Shown one piece after another: positions 13,190 to 22,778 of a stretch of 64,000 bases of DNA; position 1 is the first letter of the stretch, and each line of letters opens with the position of its first letter. Under the pieces are notes generated by a model. The model worked only from the letters and a program-made list of their open reading frames with translations. It was not told the origin of the DNA and ran no database searches. A program made the translations under genes and the position numbers. The DNA lies in NCBI RefSeq assembly GCF_040802235.1, contig NC_133158.1, positions 26,229,001 to 26,293,000 on the forward strand, given 5' to 3'. The stretch is from Manis javanica (lineage: Eukaryota; Chordata; Mammalia; Pholidota; Manidae).

Positions 13190-13335
13190 CAGAGAACACG
13201 GGTTCAGCTTCTGGCTCTGTCACTCTCAGGCTGAGGGGTTACTTCTGTCAAAAGGGCTGGTTGAGAAGATTCAGCAAGAGGAGAGAATATGCAAGGCAGC
13301 CGCCATTGCCCTTGGCCCTAGTAGGTGTTCAGTAA
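13190..13335 (+). repeat. MIR SINE relic
   Basis: The elements ggttcagcttctggctctgtcactc, a degraded middle, and the end ggccctagtaggtgttcagtaagga fit a diverged MIR. Confidence 0.65.
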
Positions 13336-14484
13336 GGAGGGACTGGATTGCAGAGAGAAATGAGCTGTCAAGCTGATTCCTTTCTAACTTGGCTTAATTG
13401 TGTTCATATTTTGTGCATCAAAAGCATACGACTGAATTCCCAGTGATGGGGGGAGTTGAGTGGCTGTTCTATTTTTCATCTCTATTCTGACAGCCCAGAT
13501 GGTGCAGTGTTTTTCCTCCTCCTTGCTTCCCTCCCCTTCTACCCGAAGAAGCACCGCCAAGTATGCTGAAGAGAGACCTTTTTCCTTCTCTCAAGGAATA
13601 CAGTTACTGAGGAATACAGAGCTCCTCAGTAATTGATGATATTCACTGTCTCAAATTACACCGTTTCCTGGTGCTGAATTGAGAGCTATATAATAAGGGA
13701 CTGATAAGGATTTTCTCTTTCTAACCCAAATTGTATGCAGACAGATGACATCTTTGGGCAACTTCCTCTTTCTCAGAATTATGGAAAAATCAGTCATTCT
13801 GAGGCAAATTTACATTGCATGTATTTTTAGCACATGCATCAATTTTGAGATAGGTTTCACAGAAGCAAAAAGTAAAATTCTCTCAGCCCAGACATCCAAA
13901 TGATTTGGCTTTAATAATATGCAAAATAGGGATGGAGGAGAGGGAGAAGAATGGCCAGGCTTGGCTGTGCATAAATGTGCTGCAAGGTGGAGGTGGCAGG
14001 AAGCATTTCCTCCAGCCGAGAGCAGTCCCAACAGATAACAGCCCTGACAGCCTAGGCAGGGGGTGGGCCTTCGGGAAAAGCAGTCAAGACTGACCAGTCC
14101 TTAGACTAGGAATCTGCCCAAGTAACAGAGCCCATTTCTGTATTTCAGCCGTTTGGAGCTTTTTGGCTTCTGTCCTCACTATGCCCTTAGTTCTCATCCA
14201 TGGACGGCAGTGTTTCTCAATCTTTTGGGTATTACTGTCCCTCTAAGGAGCCTTGTAGACTTTTTCCTAATTCTCCCCTAGCTCCCACCATGAAATGTTA
14301 ATGCCATAGGTATACTATCTACCTGTGTGTGTTCTGTATCTATATATGTGCTTTGTACATAAAAATAATACAATTTGTTTTTGTGCTTCCTAGGACTGTT
14401 TCCCCCCTCTTGGAGATAGCACCTTATTAAGGATCTAGTGCTTACTCTGTATACACCGGGCAGAGTGCTTACATATATATATAT
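13336..14484. other. Unique DNA, no gene seen
   Basis: A block beginning gcagtgtttctcaatcttttggg at about 14,208 suggests the end of an old hAT-type element. Otherwise nothing is recognised. Confidence 0.4.
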
Positions 14485-16728
14485 ATTTTTTTAATTTCAG
14501 TTTTTTTTAAATTGAAGTATTGGATATACAATCTTATATTGGTTTCAAGTATACAACACAGTGGTTCAACAGTTGCCCATATTACTAAACCCTTACCCTC
14601 ACTAGTTCAGTTACTATCTGTCAACATAGGAAGATGTTACAGATCATTGACTGTATTCCCCATGCTTATTACCATCCCTATGACCAACTTAAATTATGAT
14701 TAATAATTTTGTGCTCTTTTATCCCCCTCTCCCTCCCAACCCACCCACCTCAACCCCTCCCCCATGGTAACCAGCAGTTACTTTTCACTGTCTGTGAGTA
14801 GGTGGGTTCCCTTTACTCCACATCCTCACTAACACTTGTTATTTCTTGTCTTTTGGATAGTGGCCATTCTGACTGATGTGAGGTGATATTTCATTATGGT
14901 TTTGATTTATACTTCCCTTATGATGAATGATGTGGAGCACCTTTTCATGTGCCTGTTGGCCATCTGTATTTCTTCCTTGGAAAAATGTCTGTTCAGGTCT
15001 TCTGTGCATTTTTTAATTGGGTTGTTTGGTTTTTTTTTTGGTGTTGAGGTGTATGAGTTATTTACATATATTGGATGTTAACCCCTTGTCTGATAAATCA
15101 TTTATGAATATATTCTCCCACACTGTAGGTTGCCTTTTTGTTCTACTGGTGGTCTCCTTTGCTATTCAGGAGCTTTTTTGTTTGATGTAGTCCCACTTGT
15201 TCATTTTTTATTTTCTTTCCCTTGCCTGGGGAGATGTGTCCAGGAAAATACTGCTTGTGCTTGAGAGATTTTTGGCTATGTTTTCTTCTAAGACTTTTAT
15301 GGTTTCATGTCTTACATTTATGTCTTTGATCCATTTCAAGTTTACTTTTGTGTATGCGGTTAGACAGTAATCCAGTTTCATTCTCTTGTATGTAGCTGTC
15401 CAGTTTTCCCAACAATAGTTAGTGAGGAGAGTGTCTTTTCCCCATTGTATATTCATGTCTCCTGTATTGTACATCAGTTGACCATTGACCATATATGTGT
15501 AGGTTTATATCTGGGCTCTCTATTCTGTTCCATTGATATATGGTTCTGTCCTTATGCCCTTACCATACTGTTTTGGTTACTGTAGCTTTGTAGTAGAGCT
15601 TAAAGTCAGGGAGCATAATAGTTCCCAGCTTTTGTTTTCTTTTTCAGGATTGCTTTGGCTGTTTGTGGTCTTTTGTGGTTCCACATGAACTTCAGGATTA
15701 TTTGCTGTAGTTCATTGAAAAATGCCAGTGGTATTTTGATAGGGATTGCATTGAATCTGTATAGTGTTTTGGGTAAGATGGCCATTTTGACAATGTTAAT
15801 TCTTCCTATCCATGAGCACGGGCTAGATGTCCATTTATTGGTGTTTACTTTAATTTCGCTCATGATTGTCTTGTAGTTTACATAGTATAGGTCTTTTACC
15901 TCCTTGGTTAGGCTTATTCCTAGGTATTTAACTCTTTATGTTGCAATTGTAAATGGAATTGTTTTCCTGATTTCTCTTCCTGCTAGTTCATTGTTAGTAT
16001 TCAGGAATTGACAGATTTCTGTGTATTAATTTTGTATCCTGCAACTTTGCTGAGTCCAGTTATTGGTTCTAATAGGTTTTTGGTAGAGTCCTTAGGGTTT
16101 TCTATATGCAATATCATTTCATCTGGAAATAGTGACAGTTTAACTTCTTCCTTACCAATTTGGATGCCTTTTATCTCTTTATCCTGTTTGATTGCCATGG
16201 CTAGGACCTCCATTATTCTGTTGAATAAAAGTGGTGAGAGTAAACATCCTTTTCTTATTCCTGATCTTAGAGGAAAAGCTTTCAGCTTTTCACCATTGAG
16301 TATAATGTTAGCTGAGGGTTTGTTTGTTGTATATTGCCTTTGTTATGTTGAGGCACATACTCTCTGTACCCATTTTTTGAGTTTTTGTCATGAATGGATG
16401 TTGAATTTTGTTAAATGCTTTTTCAACATTGCTTTGATAATCATGTGGTTTTTATCCTTCTTTTTGTTAACATGGTGTATGTTTATTGATTTAAGTATGT
16501 TTATTGATGCAAGTACCATTCTTGCATCCCTGGAATAAATCCCACTTGGTCATGGGATGATCCTTCTAATGTATGTTTGAATTTGGTTTGCTAATATCTT
16601 GTTGAGGATTTTTACATCTATGTTCACCAGGGATATTGGACTAAAATTTTCTTTTTTGTAGTGTCTTTGTCTGGTTTTGGTATTAGAGTGATGCTGGACT
16701 CATAGAATGAGTTTGGAAGTATTCCCTC

Positions 16729-16743
16729 CTCTTCTGCTTTTTT
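16729..16743. repeat. Target site duplication, left copy
   Basis: CTCTTCTGCTTTTTT here is repeated at 18,919-18,933. The pair brackets the nested younger L1 fragment. The right part merges with its poly(T) (poly(A) on the minus strand), as expected for target-primed reverse transcription. Confidence 0.8.
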
Positions 16744-17660
16744 TTTTTTTGAGAGGGCATCTCTCCTATTTATTGATTAAATGGTTGTTAACAACAATAA
16801 AATTCTGTATAGGGGACTCAATGCACAATCATTAATCAACCCCAAGCCTAATTCTCAACAGTCTCCAGTCTTCTGAAGCATAACGAACAAGTTCTTACAT
16901 GGTGAACAAGTTTTTACATAGTGAATAAGTTCTTACATGGTGAACAGTGCAAGGGCAGTCATATCACAGAAACTTTCAGTTTTGATCACACATCATGAAC
17001 TATAAACAATCAAGTCAGATATGATTATTCATTTGATTTTTATACTTGATTTATATGTGAATCCCACATTTCTCCCTTATTATTATTTTTTTTAAATAAA
17101 ATGCTGAAGTGGTAGGTAGATGCAAGATAAAGGTAGAAAACATAATTTAATGCTGTAAGAGGGCAAATGTAGATGATCAGGTGTGTGCCTATAGACTAAG
17201 TATTAATCCAAGCTAGACAAGGGCAACAAAACATCCACGGATGCAGAAGATTTCTCTCAAAACAGTGGGGGTGAGGTTCTAAGCCTCACCCATGTTGATC
17301 CCCAATTTCTCACCTGATGGCCCCCCTGTGACTGTGCCTGTCTTAGGTTGTTCCTCCCTTGAGGAATTTTACCCATCTCTGGCTAACCAGCCGTCTTCTG
17401 GGGCCATACAGGGAAATGTAAAGTTGATAAGTGAGAGAGAAGCAATATTCTTTGAAAAGGTTAGCTTTTTACTTCTTTGCAGATTTATGCCCTGTGGCTT
17501 CTATGCCCAGCATTTGCCTTGACGTATTTTTACCCCTTGGAAGAATTATGATATTCGGTAATTTTCGATATGAGGCATGAATTCTACTAAAGGGTTGTAA
17601 TTAGGAAGGAAGAAGAAAAGCTATAGAAGTACCAGACGGAAGAAAAGATGGGAAGCTTGA

Positions 17661-18011
17661 TTATTTCTTTGACATAACTTCTTGTAGAGTAACATAAGCA
17701 TGTATAGGTTTTAACAAACTACTAATTAAATTGCATACACACACTAACAGAATAGGAATAGAGATAAATAACAAAAGCAGACCTACAATTACCAGCCATA
17801 TCCAGTGAAACCAAGAAAACCATTTAGGTACACTAGGCATTTGTGAAAACTTATCAATGATATGATGGATATTGTCTAACTGAATTTGAATAGTTTGAGA
17901 AAAATCAGACAAATTAAAACAACACATTCCTGGGAACTGTTCACATTCCATATGTTCTTTTAACAGTAGATAGTCTATAGTCGCGCGATTTTGGAGCACT
18001 GCAACTTGCAC
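17661..18011 (-). pseudogene. Retroviral envelope TM-subunit-like ORF inside L1 3' UTR
   Basis: This open frame of 116 codons begins with GTG, not ATG, directly after an in-frame stop, so it is probably a surviving fragment. What is seen: an LQNR-type immunosuppressive-domain-like start (residues about 6-9), a C-x6-CC cluster (CEQFPGMCC, about 23-31), FNLSD after it, a chain-reversal region, a Trp-rich pre-membrane segment (about 62-72), and a hydrophobic membrane span (about 73-96). Known: these features in this order define the ectodomain base and anchor of gamma- and alpharetroviral-type TM subunits. It lacks a surface subunit, signal peptide and furin site. It lies in the transcribed 3' UTR of a mobile L1, so it is a captured fragment; expression is unproven. 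Confidence 0.75.
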
Positions 18012-18249
18012 TTATCCTAATTCTTGGTTGAGTTCTGACAGTATAGATCCAGTCAAATTTGTTCTTTTACTGTATACACAGTCCAGCTTAGATATCTCCT
18101 TCTTCATTCCAATGGCAGGTCCAGGAACTGGTGGGATGAATGCAGCTACAACTGCAACAGCGCAAGGGTCTTTGTTGAAGTTTTTTGATGATCATCTTCT
18201 GGAATGACTCTTCCAGAGAATGTTGATGTTGGAAGTTCTTCTTCATATC

Positions 18250-18355
18250 GTATCTTAATTCGTTTTCTGGGTAGCCAAATTAGGCTTTGATCCTCTGTAT
18301 AAACACAAACAAACCCTTTGCCCACACTTTGATATGACCTTTATACCATTGTGAA
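18250..18355 (-). pseudogene. Integrase C-terminus-like remnant in L1 3' UTR
   Basis: In the minus sense a short frame reads through a VWAKGFVCVYTEDQ stretch and then a WLPRK stretch. This resembles the beta-barrel C-terminal domain of betaretroviral integrases, in which a W-x-G-P segment is followed by GRG-[YF]-V-C-V-F and W-[IVL]-P. The equivalent frame is present but damaged in the second copy (about 42,265-42,385). Only some 35 codons remain, and the TM-like segment follows directly, suggesting that most of env was deleted. The assignment rests on motif resemblance only. Confidence 0.5.
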
Positions 18356-18918
18356 GAACCTATTGGAGATCACCACACAGGGATTGCTTTTTTTTTTAAG
18401 AGAAAGAAATATTATCAGAAAAATGTACTTCCATAGCTGATCATCCGACACCCTTTAAAAGATCAAAATTAAGGATATGTAAAGCATGCATTAATCGTTG
18501 ATTTGCAGTTAATTTTATCCTATCAGGGAGTAATTCCCCCCCTTTTTTTGTTATCATTAATCTACAATTACATGAAGAATATTATGTTTACTAGGCTCTC
18601 CCCTACACCAAGTCCCCCCCACAAACCCCATTACAGTCACTGTCCATGAGTATAGCAAAATGTTGTAGAATCATTACTTATATTCTCTGTGTTGCACAGC
18701 CCTCCCCTTTCCCCCACCGCCCACATTATACATGCTAATCATAATACCCCCTTTCTTCTTCCCTGCCCTTATCCCTCCCTACCCTCCCATTCTCCCCAGT
18801 CTCTTTCCCTTTGGTAACTGTTAGTCCCTTCTTGGGTTCTGTGATTCTGCTGCTGTTTTGTTCCTTCAGTTTTTCCTTTGTTTTATACTCCACAGATGAG
18901 TGAAATCATTTGGTATTT

Positions 18919-18933
18919 CTCTTCTGCTTTTTT
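18919..18933. repeat. Target site duplication, right copy
   Basis: It is identical to 16,729-16,743 and marks the 5' end of the nested L1 insertion. Confidence 0.8.
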
Positions 18934-18976
18934 CTGGAATACTTTAATAAGGATGGGTATTAGCTGTCATCTCCTT

Positions 18977-19390
18977 GCCAGGCAGTTTGCTACCCTTGGG
19001 TGGGGTGTGCATGCAATTTCTTTTTCTAGAAGCAAGGTTATTAGGGTACAAGTATGTATATGATTCTTGGCATATATTCCTTAATTGCACTCCAGAAGGC
19101 TTGCATCATTTCATAATTTCACCATGAAAATGCATCTATAAAACTCATTATAGACTGAAAAATCTTTGGTTCTATAGGACTAAGATGGCTTTGTATTTGT
19201 CTATGGGTATGCAGAATCCAGCTCAGTCCCTGAAATAGGGCCCCTTTAGTGATTAATAATGATAGGAAAGCCTTTATAAGTGGGATATTCTTTGTTTCAA
19301 GATTCTTTGCATTAGTTTCCAGGAGTGTCAGCTTATTGGACAAATACTACTCTTTGGTTTGTCACTTCTGACCAAGTGAATAGAAAAGTG
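18977..19390 (-). repeat. Probable old L1 3' UTR fragment
   Basis: The wording aagcaaggttattagggtacaagtatgtat and ttgcactccagaaggcttgcatcatttcataatttcacc is like the reverse complement of old L1 3' regions (aattgcactccagaaaggctg). It is highly decayed, and the right boundary is not clear. Confidence 0.4.
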
Positions 19391-19392
19391 AA

Positions 19393-19590
19393 GTGGGTCT
19401 CAAACTTTAGCACGTACCAGAATCATGGAGGGCTTGCCTTCCGAAAACGCAAATTTTTGGTCACCACTCCTAGAGATTCTGAATCAGCACTTGGGGAGAT
19501 GCTAGGAGTCTACATTTCTAATGTGCTCCCAAGTGCTGTCTGGCCCATGGACCACATGTGCAGTAGCACTAGAGTGGTGGGCACCAGCTA
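19393..19590 (+). repeat. MER5A-type hAT relic
   Basis: ctcaaactttagcacgtaccagaatcatgg-like text, then ggagggcttg, cctagagattctgaatcagca, and acatttctaatgtgctccc followed by ggcccatggaccaca reproduce the MER5A order over about 190 bp. Confidence 0.8.
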
Positions 19591-22342
19591 CTCTTTGATC
19601 TGCTCTCCACACTGTCTTTGAGTACTGCCCCCTCCACACACTCTGTGATTCAGGTGGGGCTGCTAATGAAGGATGCTCACATACATCTCTGCTCCAGGGG
19701 TGACCTGGATCTCAGGTTGGTCAGGGCACGAGGGAGTGGTCCATGGGTCAACATGTGGCCTGGGCTGGACCATCCAGAGTGTTTTTGGAGAGACTGAGGT
19801 AGATATGAGATGAGAAAGGAAATTTCTTGTGGGGTTGCAAATACAAAGGACCAAGTGAGCCTTGAGCTTGCCTGAGTATGAAATCAACAAAGGGAACGCA
19901 CAGCCAAGGGCATGGAGAGAGACCTTCTCATCAGGAGGAGGTTTGAGCCCCATGGCTAGTCACAGTGTGGACTTCCTGGAAATGGGAACCACTACATTCC
20001 TTTGCTTAGGCTTGTTTGAGTTGGATTTCTGTCTTTTACAATTAGAAGAGCCCTGATGTAGGGTTCCTGTAACCTGGAATAAGGGAGGATTCTAATGTGG
20101 ACGTTAGCATCAATGCCCTGCTCATAGGAGTCTCTTTGTAAACTCACATGCAAAAGAGAGCCTTTGCCCTGGAAGCTCGTTAAAAGTGGTAAGGCAGATT
20201 TTATTTGATTGACCATAATAGGGGAAGAGAGACTTCAGTATAGAAGTGAACATAACACTAAATAAAGCAAAGACAGAGATTTATAGCCAATAAAAAAGTG
20301 AGAGGGTTAGTGGCTTAGAAAATTACTAAGAGAATTAATAGCAAGGGTGGGGAGATTCTTGTTACATTAATTTAGGATTCTTTGCTGCAATTGGGGCTAG
20401 CAGGCCAAGGACTTGGAAGCCAAGGTCAAGTTGTAGTCAGCAGAGGGCCCAGAGGTGCCTAATGAAGTTCAGTCAGGAGGGGGTCCTGCTGCACAGGGAA
20501 CCTAAGTACCAGCTGCCGGCATGGCTCCTGAGGCCAGCGGGTTAATCCTCGAGCACAGAAGGGGGACCGTGCCGCTGCTTGCAAGGACTTCCACAGGGTG
20601 GGTCCCTGTCAGGAGAGAGCTGTACAGATGGTCAGAAATGCTGACAACCCAGTCTTCTGCCTCAGGCTTACTTAGGAAATGACTGTGCACAGAGTAGGTT
20701 CAGTGAAGGTTTATGAGATGACCCTCTGCTCACCTGAGGCTGAGGAAAGAGGCAGCCTGAATCCTCTTTATGATTCAAAAGCCTTTGATTCCATAACAAG
20801 GAACAAAGCTGATGATGAAGCTTCTGGAAGAAAGGCTGTATGACTTTAATTTGCAGGGATGGATGGCATGTGATTGATCTGTTTTGATAGAGAAAGGGTG
20901 AGGTGGGAAGTGGGTATTATGGGGGCCTAGATATCTGGGAAGGAAGACCAAGGACAAAAACATGCAGCTACTGAAGATGGAAGGCAGAACAACTCTGCAT
21001 CTTGAGAATGTCTCTGTAGCTACAAACATATTTGTTAATCATGTAGCATGGTTTCCATTCTGTGCCTCTGTCCTTCCCTCTAAATAACCACTTCCTCCTC
21101 CTCCTAGCATTTTTTTCTTAACTTCCTTACCCTATGTATAAAAAATCACACTAATCCACTCCTTTCTTATGTTTATTTATTTGTTAAAAAAATATTTACT
21201 ACCAGACATTGTGTGAGATTAAGTGTTAGGATTCAGTGGTGATTCAAGAAGAAGATAAAGTCCCTGCTCTCATGGGGTGTGCAGCCTAAAGGGAGAGAGA
21301 GACTTTAATCAAATTATCACCCAAACACATACTTACAAATTCCCATATGAGCTGAGAAGCAGAGCCATCTGCAAGCAATCAACTCAGGGTCTATATTAAC
21401 AAAACTTTACTATCGATTATCTTCATTAACAGGACTTACATTCCAGAAAGCTCTAGTTACAAATAGCTGTATTGTTTGTTTGGGAAAATATTTATCCAAT
21501 CTTTATTATTGGATGAAAAATATCCAAATTGAGGCTTCCCAGCTAGCTCTCTTTAGGGTAAATACCCTTTCTCAGAGCGAGAGGTTGCTTAGCTACACTT
21601 ATCAAATAACTTTTCACGACTGCTTCCAAATCCTTTTTTGCTGTGTCCACCAATCTTAAATGATGGTTATGAACTTAGTCTGTGCCCAGTCAGACTTTGC
21701 ATTGAATGAGCAACCTTAAACTAGTATCCCCCCCACCCCAATTTCCTAAATATTCTGAGTATGCAGCTCCCCCTCTGAGATGCTACTACATTTCTGACCA
21801 GGGTGTGCTCTCCCTTATCAGAGGAGCAGTGAACTTGAAGTTGGCAGATGATGGTGCTCTGAAGGCATGGGCTACAATCCTAAGAAACCTTATAGCTGAG
21901 GATTGGGACCTAAACTAGAGGCTCCCCTGGAGAAGTAATGCTTACGCTGAGTTCTAAAGAATGTACAAAAGTGAATGTGGCAGAAGAGGGAGGGGGGTGA
22001 GGGAAGGCAAGGAAGGAAAGGAACTTGCAAAGGCCCTGGGGCAGGAAGGAGCATGGAGCTTCAAGGGTCAGGGAAAGGCCAGAGCATCTGAAGCCCAGAG
22101 GTTGAGGGTATCTCAGTGAGGGTTTAGGCTAGGGAGGTGGTCTTGGGAGAGCAGACCACACAGGGCCTAATAAGCTGGCCACATTAGTGATTGTGTCTGG
22201 AGAGCACTGGGAAACTGTTGGCAGATTTTTTTTTAGTCCAATTTTTATTTTTGTAAGTGCTCACCATCTGCAGTTAGCAAGGAGAATTAATAAGGAGGTT
22301 AGGGTGGCTATTCTGGGTGGAAATGGCCAGAATAGCTTGCAT
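19591..22342. other. Unique DNA with an unnamed old repeat, no gene seen
   Basis: Positions about 21,170-21,310 and 21,940-22,200 resemble parts of an ancient mammalian repeat (atttactaccagacattgtgtgag; aaaggccctggggcaggaagg; cacacagggcctaataagc). Positions 19,600-21,100 look unique. No open frame looks like a protein. Confidence 0.45.
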
Positions 22343-22347
22343 AGGAA
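22343..22347. repeat. 5-bp target duplication of solo LTR (left)
   Basis: AGGAA precedes the LTR and recurs right after it at 22,774-22,778. Confidence 0.75.
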
Positions 22348-22773
22348 TGTTGTGCCTGGAGTCACGAATCCCAAGGAGACCACCAAGGAGCCAACACGGA
22401 TGCAAAAGCAAAGAGCCTTTATTCGAGCTAGCCCGAGCTCAATCTCACACCCGTGCAAATGCAGTGGCCAGGTGCCAGAGAGAGAGAGCCCGCGTTTTCC
22501 CTAGAACAAAGGTTTTAACAGTTTCCAGGGCGGTTTGGGGGGATGATGGCTGTGGCCCTGGCTGATTGGCTGGGCCTGGGGGGTAGTTGGGGGGGTGATG
22601 GCCATGGCTTGGTCAGTTGGCAGGGTCCAGGGGTGATGGGTGTACTTCTTGCTGACTGGAGGGGAGAGAGAGACTAAGCTCCAATTGGCTGAAATAGGAT
22701 CCGGGTCCCGATTGGCTGAGATAGAACCCAGTTCCTGATTGGCTGAGGTAGAATCCAGGAGCTTGCCCTTTCA
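22348..22773 (-). repeat. Solo LTR, gammaretroviral style
   Basis: The 426-bp unit starts TG and ends CA and is flanked by AGGAA direct repeats. In the minus sense, U3 begins TGAAAGGGCAAGCTCC and carries three closely spaced CCAAT boxes (about 22,677-22,745 on plus), repeated with a period near 26-27 bp. A polyadenylation signal, read as ttattcgagct on the plus strand at about 22,419, gives AATAAAGGCTCTTTGC in sense. The R-U5 then ends ...CACAACA. No internal retroviral sequence is present, so it is a recombined solo LTR. Its sequence is unrelated to the LTRs of the provirus at 31-40 kb. Confidence 0.85.
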
Positions 22774-22778
22774 AGGAA
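22774..22778. repeat. 5-bp target duplication of solo LTR (right)
   Basis: AGGAA repeats the sequence before 22,348. Confidence 0.75.

Larger units (their letters stand above)
16744..18918 (-). mobile_element. Younger L1 3' fragment with retroviral tail (copy A)
   Basis: This 5'-truncated L1 insertion begins with only the last few codons of ORF2. In sense order from 18,918 it holds the L1 3' UTR with its G-rich tract (about 18,700-18,780), an A-rich relic at about 18,541-18,550, then sequence unlike any L1 3' UTR I know: an integrase-C-terminus-like stretch (about 18,250-18,350), an envelope TM-like ORF (17,661-18,011), a GGGAGAAA polypurine-like stretch followed by TGTGGGATTC (about 17,060-17,080), a U3-R-like segment, AATAAA (about 16,775) and poly(A). 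The copy at 40,767-42,940 has the same order and length. Confidence 0.85.
14485..18976 (-). mobile_element. Old 5'-truncated L1 split by a younger L1 insertion
   Basis: The left end has T-rich tail sequence, and the following text is reverse-complement L1 3' UTR and ORF2. Minus-strand translations of 15208-15492, 15606-15863 and 16001-16213 read as ORF2 protein segments (for example WGKDTLLTNYCWENWTATYKR). The reading is broken by many stops and frame changes. ORF2 homology stops at about 16,740 and resumes at about 18,934 (ctggaatactttaataaggatgggtatta), ending near 18,976. The intervening 2.2 kb is a separate element, so this L1 is the older host of a nested insertion. Confidence 0.9.

Noticed and set aside
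16008..16538. 176-codon plus-strand hydrophobic frame
   Set aside because: It is the antisense shadow of L1 ORF2.
17292..17522. 76-codon plus-strand frame repeated at 41,332-41,598
   Set aside because: Similarity between the two copies reflects the shared L1 retroviral tail, and the frame is antisense to the transcript; no coding signature.
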